From positions 191,501 to 255,500 of the forward strand of contig NZ_CP006877.1 in assembly GCF_000816845.1 (NCBI RefSeq): 64,000 nt of DNA. The letters are read 5' to 3'. Made by a program: the position numbers and the translations under genes. Numbering within the stretch: the stretch's first letter is position 1; every line of letters begins with the position of its first letter. Positions 53,070-61,617 of the stretch are shown piece by piece. The notes below the pieces were generated by a model. It was given only the letters and a program-made list of their open reading frames with translations, was not told the origin of the DNA and ran no database searches. The stretch is from Rhizobium gallicum bv. gallicum R602sp. Its GTDB lineage: Bacteria; Pseudomonadota; Alphaproteobacteria; Rhizobiales; Rhizobiaceae.

Positions 53070-54602
53070 TCACTCCTTCCACGCCACATTCGTCAGAACG
53101 TTCGAAGGAATCGGCTCGTTTTCCCACAAGCCCTTCAGATTCTTGTCCCATACGCCGAGCTTGGGCATGACGAATAGATATAGCGCCGGCACATCCTCGG
53201 CGAGGATTTTCTGCGCCTCTTCGTTGATCTTGATCTGCAAGGCGGGATCGGTCGTCTCCTGCACCTTCTTCACCAGGTCATTGAAGACCGGGTTCTTGTA
53301 GTTGAAGTAGTAGGGATCGCGGGAATAGATGTCGATATCCATCGGCTCGGCATGGGCCACGATGGTCATTTCGTAGGCGCGGTCCTTCATTACATCCTGA
53401 ACCCATTTTGCCGGAAATTCGGTGGGTTCAATGTTCATGGTCACGCCGATCTCGGCAAACATTGCCTGCATGACCTGGGCGCTGCGTGGCGCATAGGCCA
53501 TCTGCGGCGATTTGATCGTGAAGGTGAAACCATTCGGATAACCGGCTTCCGCAAGGAGCGCCTTGGCCTTTTCGGGATTATAGGGCAACACGCCGGTCAT
53601 GTCCTGATAACCCGGATCGTTCGGTGTATAATGGCTACCGATCGCCGTGCCGAGGCCCGACCAGGCGCCGTCGATCACCGTCTGGCGGTCGATCGCCATC
53701 ATCAGGGCCTGGCGCACTCGCTTGTCGTCGAAAGGCTTCCTGGAATTGTTCATGCCCGCAACGACTTTGAGCTCGGTATTGCCGATCTTCGTCACGAGCC
53801 GCGGATCATCTTTAAACGAGCTCATCAGCTCGGGTGCTGCAAATTCCGGAATGGCGTCCACGTCGCCTGCCTTCAGTGCGGCAGCCTGTGCCTGCGGGTC
53901 GGCTATGAAGCGGAAGGTCACCTTGTCGAGCTTCACGGATACTTGGCTGTTCCAATAGGCTTCGTTTTTTGCGAGTTCGACCTTGTCGCCCTTCGCCCAG
54001 TTTACGAATTTGAACGGACCGGTGCCAACCGGGTGCGTCTTGTCGCTCGCAGCGGACTTCGGACCAACCATGACCGATGCCGGCCAACCGAGCCAGTAAA
54101 GCAGGCTTCCCGTCGACTGCGAAAGGTGCAGCACCAGCGTTTCGGGATCGGGCGTATCGATGGAGGCAATCGAGGCGAAGAAGCGCTTCTGCGGATTGAC
54201 CGAATCTTTGCCGCGGGCACGCTCCAACGCGAACTTGGCCGTCGTGGAATTGAAGGTTTCGCCGTCGTGGAACTTGACGCCGGTCTGCAGCTTGAACGTA
54301 TAGGTCAGCCCGTCCGGGGAAACGTCCCAGCTCTTGGCAAGCTGCGGTCGGACCTTGCCGCTCTCATCGATAGACACCAGCCCTTCAAAGACATTCTGCC
54401 AGGTCACCTGACCGATCGCGACCGGGGCGGCGATTGTCGGGTCGAGCCCCGTCGGCTCGACGCTCATGCCGAGGTTCAGCACCGCCTTGCCCGCTTGAGC
54501 CGGCATGGCGACGCTAGCCATGATCACGACGGAAAGGGCAGCGCTGAGGGAGAGGCGTTGGGCAAGGCGTGTGAATGGTGCCGGAAACAGGCTGGTGATC
54601 AT
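53070..54602 (-). CDS. Peptide ABC transporter substrate-binding protein (family 5)
   Basis: This is a periplasmic SBP_bac_5 protein, 510 residues, starting MITSLFPAPFTRLAQRLSLS at ATG 54602 with AGGA 6 nt upstream. The signal peptide runs to about residue 40 (MASVAMPAQAG). Mature features are GMSVEPTGLDPTIAAPVAIG (about 46-65), NVFEGLVSIDESGKVRPQLA, LAKSWDVSPDGLTYTFKLQT and FHDGETFNSTTAKFALERAR. It likely binds di- or oligopeptides, possibly murein-derived given its neighbours. It follows the LysR gene by 121 bp, and a repeat element separates it from its permeases. Confidence 0.9.
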   Translation of the reverse strand: MITSLFPAPFTRLAQRLSLSAALSVVIMASVAMPAQAGKAVLNLGMSVEPTGLDPTIAAPVAIGQVTWQNVFEGLVSIDESGKVRPQLAKSWDVSPDGLTYTFKLQTGVKFHDGETFNSTTAKFALERARGKDSVNPQKRFFASIASIDTPDPETLVLHLSQSTGSLLYWLGWPASVMVGPKSAASDKTHPVGTGPFKFVNWAKGDKVELAKNEAYWNSQVSVKLDKVTFRFIADPQAQAAALKAGDVDAIPEFAAPELMSSFKDDPRLVTKIGNTELKVVAGMNNSRKPFDDKRVRQALMMAIDRQTVIDGAWSGLGTAIGSHYTPNDPGYQDMTGVLPYNPEKAKALLAEAGYPNGFTFTIKSPQMAYAPRSAQVMQAMFAEIGVTMNIEPTEFPAKWVQDVMKDRAYEMTIVAHAEPMDIDIYSRDPYYFNYKNPVFNDLVKKVQETTDPALQIKINEEAQKILAEDVPALYLFVMPKLGVWDKNLKGLWENEPIPSNVLTNVAWKE

Positions 54603-54723
54603 AATCCTGCGAATCCCGAAAAAGCGGTTTGAAATTGATGCGAACATTTTGTGTTCACAGTGTATCGAAAAAAGCTACACACTAAAAACAGAGAAAATGC
54701 AAGCTGTCTCCTTGCGACCGGCC

Positions 54724-55629
54724 TCAGCGGCTCTTCAGTTTCGTCCGCATGAAATTCTCGATGAACCCGATGAGCTTGCTGGCCGCGAAGGAGAGCTGCC
54801 GGTCCGGTGCAATCGAGAGCTCGGCATGGGTGCGGATGGAGGTTTCGCTGGAAAGAGGGATTGCAGCAAGCTGGCCCGCCTCGATCTCGCGGCGTACAGC
54901 AAGTGCCGGCAGTAGCGTCACTGCGCTGTCGCTGAGCACGAGTTCCTTAAGCATTTCCAGCGAACTTACCGTGAAAACCGGGTCGATCGTCAGCCCCTGC
55001 CGCTCGATAAGTGCATCGAAACTCTGGCGGAAACCAAATGACTTCTCGGGCAGGGCGAGCGTATCGCGCGCAAGTTCGCGAAGGGTGATTTCCTTGCGGC
55101 CCGCCGCTGCATGACGCGCCGAAACGATCACGTCGTAAGCGATTTCAAAGCGCGTCACCACTTTTGCCTCCGACATCGGCGGCGCAAAAAGCGTCAGCGC
55201 CATGTCGGCCTGTGCTGCGTTCACCGCTTCGATGGCCTGCCGCGCGCTGGTGATCATCACTTCGAAACGGATATTGGGGTAGCTGTTGCTGAATTGCGAA
55301 AGCGCGGGTGCGAGCAGGCTGGTGACGATCGCTCCATTGGCGTAGATGGTCACCTTACCGCGCGCGATCCCCTTGAGATCTTCGATCAGCTGTTGCACGT
55401 GCTCGAGTTCGCGAAGTGTCCGCCCGGCGCGCGCGGCAAGCAGCTCACCTGCGGCCGTCAGCGTCACGCCGCGCGTGCTGCGTTCGACGAGCGCAGCGCC
55501 GAAATGCTCTTCGAGATTCTCGATCTGGCGGCTGACGGCAGTCGGCGCAACGCCCAGGTTCTCGGCAGCCTGGCGCATGGATTTGGTCCTAACCAACTCG
55601 TCGAAATACATCAGGGCCCGGATCTGCAT
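54724..55629 (-). CDS. LysR-family transcriptional regulator
   Basis: The 301-residue protein starts MQIRALMYFDELVRTKSMRQ at ATG 55629, with GGAGAG upstream. The N-terminal winged helix (about residues 1-60) includes MRQAAENLGVAPTAVSRQIE, and the effector-binding domain spans about 88-295. It is transcribed in the same direction as the upstream peptidase and the downstream peptide transporter, not divergently as is common, so its target promoter is unclear. The gap to the binding-protein gene (54603-54723) holds a small GTGTA/TACAC inverted repeat that may be an operator. Confidence 0.92.
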   Translation of the reverse strand: MQIRALMYFDELVRTKSMRQAAENLGVAPTAVSRQIENLEEHFGAALVERSTRGVTLTAAGELLAARAGRTLRELEHVQQLIEDLKGIARGKVTIYANGAIVTSLLAPALSQFSNSYPNIRFEVMITSARQAIEAVNAAQADMALTLFAPPMSEAKVVTRFEIAYDVIVSARHAAAGRKEITLRELARDTLALPEKSFGFRQSFDALIERQGLTIDPVFTVSSLEMLKELVLSDSAVTLLPALAVRREIEAGQLAAIPLSSETSIRTHAELSIAPDRQLSFAASKLIGFIENFMRTKLKSR

Positions 55630-55671
55630 TTTTTCTCTCCGCCGCTTGTCCTTCTTACTCTGTCCGGGCAA

Positions 55672-56658
55672 TCAACGCCCGTCCGGGTAGAGCTCCCTCC
55701 AGGCCGGCTGCGCACCCTCGTAAGGCAGCGTCGTCGCTTCGTAAACACCGCGGGCGATGGCGCGGGCCATGACCATCCCCGCAAGATGGCAAAGCTCCAT
55801 CAGTTCGCCCATGTCGGCCACCGCTCGTGCACCGGTCGAGGCAGCAAAGACCGTATCGCCGTCGAGCGGCAGGTGCGCCGGAAGCAATGCCCTTGCCAGC
55901 CCGTCATGGGCGCCCAGCGAAAGCCGGTGAGCCTCGGCTTTCGTGAGCGCCGCATCGGTCACGACTACACCGATCGTGGTTGCAGGCGCCATCATGCCCT
56001 TCAGCCGCAAGCGATGATCCATCATCTCCGGCATTCCGAGCCCGCCGAATTCGTTGTCTCGTTCGAAGGGTGCCGCCCAGAAATGCGGCCCGTCGCCGAT
56101 CGTTGGCGAACCGAGCGCATTGACTGCGACGATTGCCGCCACCCGATGCCCAGCGCTGCTGGCCGTGCTTGCCGAGCCGAGCCCGCCCTTGAATGTCGCT
56201 GTCGTCGCACCCGTTCCAGCCCCGACCGTTCCAAGCGGAAATTCGCCTTTCTTCGCTGCCTTGAAGGCGGCATAGCCCATCTCCCGGTACGGCGAATGCA
56301 GGCCCCAATCCTTGTCGCCGCCGTTTAAGAGATCGAAGAGGATCGCCTCGGGTACGATCGGCACGCGCACCGTGCCCACCTGGAAACCGCGGCCGGCTTC
56401 CCTCAGGCCGGCCTGAACGCCGCCTGCCGCATCCAGCCCAAAGGCTGAGCCGCCGGAAAGAACGAAGGCATCAACCTTCTCGACCGTCATCGACGGATCG
56501 AGCAAGGCGGTGTCGCGGCCCGCGGGCGCGCCGCCGAGAATGGCGGCCGAAGCCGTCGCCGGCTCGTCGAAGACAATCGCCGTGACGCCGGAACCGAGCT
56601 TCAGGTCCGTTGCGTGGCCAATCGAAACGCCTTCGATATCGGTAATGAGATTGAGCAA
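55672..56658 (-). CDS. P1-family peptidase (DmpA-like L-aminopeptidase/D-esterase)
   Basis: The 328-residue protein belongs to the self-processing N-terminal-nucleophile P1/DmpA family, with aminopeptidase, D-amidase/esterase or beta-peptidase activity. It starts at TTG 56658 (residues LLNLITDIEGVSIGHATDLK) with AGGACGG upstream; no suitable ATG exists. Family blocks are FVLSGGSAFGLDAAGGVQAG (about residues 65-84), GTVGAGTGATTATFKGGLGS (about 142-161, with the Gly-Ser autocleavage region) and AIVAVNALGSPTIGDG. The neighbouring LysR and peptide importer on the same strand suggest peptide scavenging. Confidence 0.88.
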   Translation of the reverse strand: MLNLITDIEGVSIGHATDLKLGSGVTAIVFDEPATASAAILGGAPAGRDTALLDPSMTVEKVDAFVLSGGSAFGLDAAGGVQAGLREAGRGFQVGTVRVPIVPEAILFDLLNGGDKDWGLHSPYREMGYAAFKAAKKGEFPLGTVGAGTGATTATFKGGLGSASTASSAGHRVAAIVAVNALGSPTIGDGPHFWAAPFERDNEFGGLGMPEMMDHRLRLKGMMAPATTIGVVVTDAALTKAEAHRLSLGAHDGLARALLPAHLPLDGDTVFAASTGARAVADMGELMELCHLAGMVMARAIARGVYEATTLPYEGAQPAWRELYPDGR

Positions 56659-56711
56659 ATGCGCCGTCCTTGTTGACGTCGGATAGGATCGCAACCAGCA
56701 TGAAAAAACAA

Positions 56712-56738
56712 GACCGGCCCCTTCTTTTGGGGCCGGTC
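56712..56738 (-). terminator. Rho-independent terminator downstream of the 64-residue gene
   Basis: GACCGGCCCC and GGGGCCGGTC form a perfect 10-bp stem with a 7-nt loop. On the minus strand it is followed by TTGTTTTTT. It ends the transcript of the small gene 44 bp upstream of it and isolates the P1-peptidase gene. Confidence 0.85.
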
Positions 56739-56782
56739 ATAAACCTTGGAAAGCGATGAAGTGCGGAAACCTAAGCCTGTTT

Positions 56783-56977
56783 TCAGGCATGGATTGGCTT
56801 TGGATGGCGCCGGGTCATCAGGTCGTGGATCGCAAGCTTCACCTCATCCGGCGAACTGAAACGCTGCTCGTCAAGGTCGTGCACGTGAAACTTCACGGCG
56901 ATGAATTTCAGCCGGTCTTCATCCGGAATGACGATCCCCACGGGGACGCCTGCATATTCGATAACTTGCTTTTTCAT
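56783..56977 (-). CDS. Small hypothetical protein, 64 residues
   Basis: The product starts MKKQVIEYAGVPVGIVIPDE at ATG 56977, with AGGAG about 10 nt upstream. Residues alternate in a way suggesting a small alpha/beta fold: a hydrophobic strand GVPVGIVIP, strand KFIAVKFHVHDLD, then a helix SSPDEVKLAIHDLM. I recognise it only as a conserved-looking small rhizobial protein without a known role. A strong terminator follows, supporting a real transcript. A longer upstream reading (to about 57145) lacks a ribosome site and is not supported. Confidence 0.7.
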   Translation of the reverse strand: MKKQVIEYAGVPVGIVIPDEDRLKFIAVKFHVHDLDEQRFSSPDEVKLAIHDLMTRRHPKPIHA

Positions 56978-57497
56978 GCGTAGAACTCCTGCCGCGCGGA
57001 TTGCGAGGCGATGACGAATTGACTTGTCTGATACCGTTGAAAGGGGACGAAGGTCACATTCGACAGTTCGGGCGGGAGAGGGCGCCCGGACGGTCATTGC
57101 CGAGCACAATTCGCCCAAGGAGGGTGGCGAGAATACCGATATCAATCATGTCTCGTTCCTTGTGTTGGCGTTGCACTCTTGAGGTCTCGAAAGGCTCAAG
57201 ACCCGGCGACGACTATCTTTTATAATCTACCTGGTTTGTAGAGAATAGAGGATAGCCTGTCAGAAACATATTCCGAAACGTGTCAAAATCTCGACGATCC
57301 GAAAAAAATAATTCCACCACAAACATACTTGCTGAAAGAACGTTATCAGATCTTTGTGCAAATTGCGTGACGGCCGGAAGCCTCGTTTCGATCACCGGGA
57401 CCAGACATAGGAAGCCGTTTTGATTCCGGCAATGGGGCTTTTGATTAAAAAACCGAAAGCCTCGAAATGACCGCACCGGTTAATGGCGGCGGCGAGG
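56978..57497. other. Intergenic region without a convincing gene
   Basis: This 520-bp stretch lies between the 64-residue gene and the large fusion gene. A 31-codon minus-strand frame (57149-57054, MIDIGILATLLGRIVLGNDR) has AAGGA 9 nt upstream and could be a small protein, but nothing else supports it. From about 57220 to 57430 the DNA is AT-rich with no family-like open frame. Confidence 0.5.
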
Positions 57498-60425
57498 TCA
57501 CCAGCCCTCGGATAGGACCTTCTCCAGCATGTCCGCGAAGAAGTCGGCGCTCTCGGTGGTCAAGCAAAGCGGCGGTTTGATCTTCAACACATTCAGGTGA
57601 TCGCCGGTTGGCTGCATGATCACGCCGAGTTCGAGAAGGCGATTGCAGATGGCCGCCGTCTCTTGCGTCGCCGGTTCCAGCGTCGTTCTGTCGCGTACGA
57701 ATTCAAGGCCGAGATAAAGTCCCATGCCGTGGACGGCGCCCGCAATCGGGTGCTTGTCGATCAGCGCGGCCAGTCGGCTTTTAAGATGATCCCCGACGTC
57801 GCGTGCATTGTCCTGGAGCTTTTCGTCCACCATGACGTCGAGCACCGTCATGCCGGCAACGCAACTGACCGGGCTGCCGCCGGACGAGGAAAAGAAATAG
57901 CCTTCCTTCTCCAGCGACCCGGCGATGGCCTGCGTCGTGATCACCGCGCCGAGCGGGTGGCCGTTGCCCATGCCCTTGGCGATGGTGATGATATCCGGCA
58001 CCACGCCCTGCTGTTGGAAGCCCCAGAAGTGATGTCCAAGCCTGCCATAGCCGACCTGCACCTCATCGGCTATGCAGACTCCTCCACGGGCACGCACTTG
58101 AGCATAGGCTTCTGATAAATATCCCTCCGGCAGGGAAATGCCGCCGGCGTTCCCATAGACCGATTCGGCAATGAAGCCCGCAAGCCCTTGCCCGCCGGCA
58201 TCGATCGACTGCAGCACGGGCGCCATCGCGGTGAGATAGTCTCCGGCCGAATCCGGCCCACGAAATTCGCCGCGATAGGTGTTGGGTGAAGCGACGGCAT
58301 GCACCCAATCCGGCCGGGTCGCCAGGGCCTGAGGGTTGTCGGCAATTGAGGTGGAGACGGCGTCGCTTGCCACCGACCAGCCATGATAGGCTTCCCGCAG
58401 GCAAAGCATGTTGCGGGCACCCGTATGCGCCCCGGCGAGCCGGATCGCCAGGTCATTTGCCTCCGATCCGCTGTTGACAAGGAAGACGCGGTCCAGTCCG
58501 TCGGGCGCCAGAGCTGCCAATCGCTCGCAGAACTCACTGAGCGCCGCATAGTGAAAGCGCGAATTGGTGTTGAGCCTCAGCCATTGTTCGCCGATCGCTT
58601 CTGCCAGGCGCGGATGCCCGTGGCCGAGAATCGTGACATTGTTGACCATGTCGAGATAGGCGCGCCCCTCGACATCGAACATGTGTTCCTTCCAGCCGCG
58701 CTCGATCTGCGGCGGCACCTCGTAGTAGTTCTTCTGCGGTTTTGCGAGATGCGCCTGGCGCCTGGAGAACAGTTCTTCCGTCTCCGGCTCGGGCGCACTG
58801 GCGCTCAGTCCAAGCAGGCCCGCAGGCGAGGGGCAAAGCACGGACCAGGCGGCTGCCTCCTGCGGCGCGGCAAAGAGGGGCGGTTCGAGCGCCGGAACCG
58901 TGCAGAACTGGATACGCAAGCCGCCGAGCGAAGAGGCTTCGCCCGAGACCGTCCCGATGATCTGCCCCTGTTCCACCTCGGTGCCATCCTCAACAGACAG
59001 GTCCAGGCCATCAAGATGTAGATTGATACCGTCGCCGATCAGGACGAGATGGTGGTTCTTGCAATCGATGCGCCCGGTAAATGGTGCAGCGACGCTGTTG
59101 CCGCCGGGGAGGCAGATGTCGGTATGCAACGCGTAGGTCGATGGCTGCCTGGCGCTTCGAAGAACGGCGCGCGAAAGCCGGTATTCGCCGTAGCGGGTCG
59201 CGGCGATGCCCGCCTCATTCGCCGCGCGTGCCAAAAGCCGCCAGTCCATCTCCGCATTCAGCCAGTTTCCGGCCGCAAAATGCGGGCTCTGAACGCCGAG
59301 GTCGAGATAGGCGATGTTTGCAAGGTCGATCTCCGGCAGAAGCGCGTGCCAGCTAGACATATCGACGGGCGTCATGTCGGCGCCGACTGCGTCAAGAATT
59401 GCCGCCTCCATCAATTCGAAGGAAACGGACATGGCCGTGTCGAAGATTTGCCGTTCAAGCTTCAGATTGTCGCGGACGTAGTCGTTTTCCGGGTCGATGG
59501 AAATCTGCTGTTCGCTACTCGCGACGAGAATGACGGCACGCGCGACAATCAGCGGCCAGAGCGCCTTCAGTTCCTCGTCCGTCAGCGGATAGATCTCGTG
59601 ATAGGCCTTGACGGCGGGCAGGATGTAGAAGGGATCGCCATCGGCCTGATGCAGCAGCGAGGCGCAGGTAACGGCAAGATCGCCGACGAGCCAGCCGCGA
59701 ATGATATCGCCGAAATCGATGACACCGTCGGGCATCGGCCGCCCTTGCTCATCAATCCGGCAGACGACGTTGTCGCCTGTTACATCATGATGCACGGCCT
59801 GGACGCGAAGCGATGGCGCGAGCGGCTGGATGCGGCGTACGGCAAGCACCATGCTCTTGGCGATCCGGTCGCGCGCAGCGCTATCGGTGATGGCCGAAAG
59901 CAGCTGAACGGCAACAGGCCCCGCGCGGCGCAGGTCCCATTGCAGGCTGCGGTCGAGGCCCGAATGATTGAAGTCGGCGAGCGCCTGTGCCAGCCGGGCG
60001 CAGAGTGCGCCAAGGGCGGCGACGGAAGCCTTCGGCAGGTATTTGCGATGCGTCAGTCCTTCGCCTTCGAGATATTCGAGCACACGCACCTTGAAGGTCT
60101 GTTCGCGAACCGTGACGGCAATGATATCCTGGCCGTCCGTCGAGCTCATGACCCGCGGGACACGCGGCGTACCCTCCTTGCTGGTCAGATACCGGATTGC
60201 CGCATTCTGCGCCTCGAGCTCCAGCGTATCGTAAGCCATGTGGCAGATCTTCAGCACATAGCTGCCATCACCAGTATTGATCCGGTAATTGCGGTCCTGC
60301 TGGCTGCCGAGTTCGGTGATCGTGCCGTGGAGGCCATAGCGGGATTGCAGGATGCTTTCCGCTTCGGCCGGCGTTACGTCCGGGCGCGGCAAGTCCAAAC
60401 GATCGGCACGCGCATCATCGGTCAT
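57498..60425 (-). CDS. Three-domain fusion: APH-type kinase, M23-like domain and class-III aminotransferase
   Basis: This 975-residue protein starts MTDDARADRLDLPRPDVTPA at ATG 60425. The N-terminal aminoglycoside/homoserine-kinase-like domain (about residues 15-340) has VQAVHHDVTGDNVVCRIDEQ and VIDFGDIIRGWLVGDLAV, the catalytic and metal Asp motifs. A middle domain (about 420-535) looks like the M23 beta-barrel (LPGGNSVAAPFTGRIDCKNH) but lacks a full HxxxD/HxH zinc set. The C-terminal class-III aminotransferase (about 560-970) keeps ADEVQVGYGRLGHHFWGFQQ and the PLP lysine in TIAKGMGNGHPLGAVI. Related kinases and AGXT2L-type phospho-lyases act in sequence on hydroxylysine or ethanolamine; the substrate here is unknown. 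Confidence 0.9.
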   Translation of the reverse strand: MTDDARADRLDLPRPDVTPAEAESILQSRYGLHGTITELGSQQDRNYRINTGDGSYVLKICHMAYDTLELEAQNAAIRYLTSKEGTPRVPRVMSSTDGQDIIAVTVREQTFKVRVLEYLEGEGLTHRKYLPKASVAALGALCARLAQALADFNHSGLDRSLQWDLRRAGPVAVQLLSAITDSAARDRIAKSMVLAVRRIQPLAPSLRVQAVHHDVTGDNVVCRIDEQGRPMPDGVIDFGDIIRGWLVGDLAVTCASLLHQADGDPFYILPAVKAYHEIYPLTDEELKALWPLIVARAVILVASSEQQISIDPENDYVRDNLKLERQIFDTAMSVSFELMEAAILDAVGADMTPVDMSSWHALLPEIDLANIAYLDLGVQSPHFAAGNWLNAEMDWRLLARAANEAGIAATRYGEYRLSRAVLRSARQPSTYALHTDICLPGGNSVAAPFTGRIDCKNHHLVLIGDGINLHLDGLDLSVEDGTEVEQGQIIGTVSGEASSLGGLRIQFCTVPALEPPLFAAPQEAAAWSVLCPSPAGLLGLSASAPEPETEELFSRRQAHLAKPQKNYYEVPPQIERGWKEHMFDVEGRAYLDMVNNVTILGHGHPRLAEAIGEQWLRLNTNSRFHYAALSEFCERLAALAPDGLDRVFLVNSGSEANDLAIRLAGAHTGARNMLCLREAYHGWSVASDAVSTSIADNPQALATRPDWVHAVASPNTYRGEFRGPDSAGDYLTAMAPVLQSIDAGGQGLAGFIAESVYGNAGGISLPEGYLSEAYAQVRARGGVCIADEVQVGYGRLGHHFWGFQQQGVVPDIITIAKGMGNGHPLGAVITTQAIAGSLEKEGYFFSSSGGSPVSCVAGMTVLDVMVDEKLQDNARDVGDHLKSRLAALIDKHPIAGAVHGMGLYLGLEFVRDRTTLEPATQETAAICNRLLELGVIMQPTGDHLNVLKIKPPLCLTTESADFFADMLEKVLSEGW

Positions 60426-60441
60426 GGCATCCCCCAGCATG

Positions 60442-60474
60442 ATTCGATTTTACACATTAAGCAGATAATCGAAT
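60442..60474. promoter_or_regulatory. Inverted repeat at the promoter of the kinase/aminotransferase fusion gene
   Basis: ATTCGATT (60442-60449) and AATCGAAT (60467-60474) are perfect 8-bp arms with a 17-bp centre, 17 bp before the start codon. The AT-rich centre contains TACACATTAAG. The position fits a repressor operator or an overlapping promoter. No regulator gene is adjacent. Confidence 0.5.
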
Positions 60475-60517
60475 GCATGTCATGGGCAAGCGCTTACGAC
60501 TACCCTTTCGGGTTGTT

Positions 60518-61402
60518 TCAACCCATACGTTCGGAGGCGTAGCTTCCTGGGCTGGCCGGGAAGACGATGGTGCGGTTGCCGTTCAGGAAGACGCGGCGAT
60601 GGATATGGGCATGGATGGCGCGCGCCAGCACCTGGCTTTCGACATCGCGGCCGATCGAGACATAGTCCTCGGCACTCTGGGCATGGGTGATGCGCGCCGT
60701 ATCCTGCTCGATGATCGGGCCTTCGTCGAGATCGGCGGTCACGTAGTGTGCCGTGGCGCCGATCAGCTTTACGCCGCGCTCGTAGGCCTGCTTGTAGGGG
60801 TTGGCGCCCTTGAAGGACGGCAGGAAGGAATGGTGGATGTTGATGATCCGGCCGGACATCTTGCGGCACATGGCATCGGAAAGCACCTGCATATAGCGGG
60901 CGAGCACGATCAGTTCCGTGCCGGTCTGGTCGACGAGCTCAAGCAGCTGGGCTTCGGCCTGCGGCTTGTTTTCCTTGGTGACCTTGATGTGATGGAAGGG
61001 AATGTCGTGGTTGACCACGACCTTCTGATAGTCGAAGTGGTTGGAGACGACGCCGACGATATCGATCGGCAGGGCGCCGATTTTCCAGCGATAGAGTAGG
61101 TCGTTCAAACAGTGGCCGAAGCGGGAGACCATCAAGAGCACCTTCATGCGGCTGTCCCCATCGTGGATTTCAGCCTCCATGCCGAATTTCTCGGCGATCG
61201 GTTCGAAGCCTTCCTTCAGCGTCGGCAGTGCAACGCCTTCCTCGGAAATGAAGCTGACGCGGGTGAAGAACTTGCCGGTGTCGAGGTCGTCGAACTGCGA
61301 GCTGTCGACGATGTTGCAGCCCTGATCGGCGAGATAATTCGCAATCGCCGCTACGATGCCGCGCGTCGATTGGCACGATACGGTCAGTACATAATGCGTC
61401 AT
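60518..61402 (-). CDS. purU: Formyltetrahydrofolate deformylase
   Basis: PurU hydrolyses 10-formyl-tetrahydrofolate to formate and THF, balancing one-carbon units. The 294-residue product starts MTHYVLTVSCQSTRGIVAAI at ATG 61402. An N-terminal ACT domain (about residues 1-80) is followed by the formyltransferase-type domain with MVSRFGHCLNDLLYRW (about 97-112), HHSFLPSFKGANPYKQAYER (about 219-238; catalytic His) and GATAHYVTADLDEGPIIEQD, with the catalytic Asp. The length fits the family. It lies about 90 bp upstream of the fusion gene on the same strand. Confidence 0.95.
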   Translation of the reverse strand: MTHYVLTVSCQSTRGIVAAIANYLADQGCNIVDSSQFDDLDTGKFFTRVSFISEEGVALPTLKEGFEPIAEKFGMEAEIHDGDSRMKVLLMVSRFGHCLNDLLYRWKIGALPIDIVGVVSNHFDYQKVVVNHDIPFHHIKVTKENKPQAEAQLLELVDQTGTELIVLARYMQVLSDAMCRKMSGRIINIHHSFLPSFKGANPYKQAYERGVKLIGATAHYVTADLDEGPIIEQDTARITHAQSAEDYVSIGRDVESQVLARAIHAHIHRRVFLNGNRTIVFPASPGSYASERMG

Positions 61403-61617
61403 GGCCCTCTTCCCTCTCACGGCAATAGCCGACAGGTCTGCTTAGATCAAAGCAGCTACGCCGCATAGGCGAAGCTCTTTCATTCGTGCAACGATTTGCA
61501 GGAGAAGCTGTCAAGGACTTGCAGGCTCTCGCATCCGTTCGTTACGCTCCAACTTACGGAAGTCATAGCGAGAGTCCGTTCCGCCTGCGCCGTCGCGTAT
61601 CCCCGCCGCGCAGCCGT

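Noticed and set aside
57213..57476. 87-codon minus-strand frame in the 57-kb gap
   Set aside because: No ribosome site or family features; AT-rich intergenic composition.
59049..60542. 497-codon plus-strand frame opposite the fusion gene
   Set aside because: Antisense to conserved kinase motifs; no independent support.
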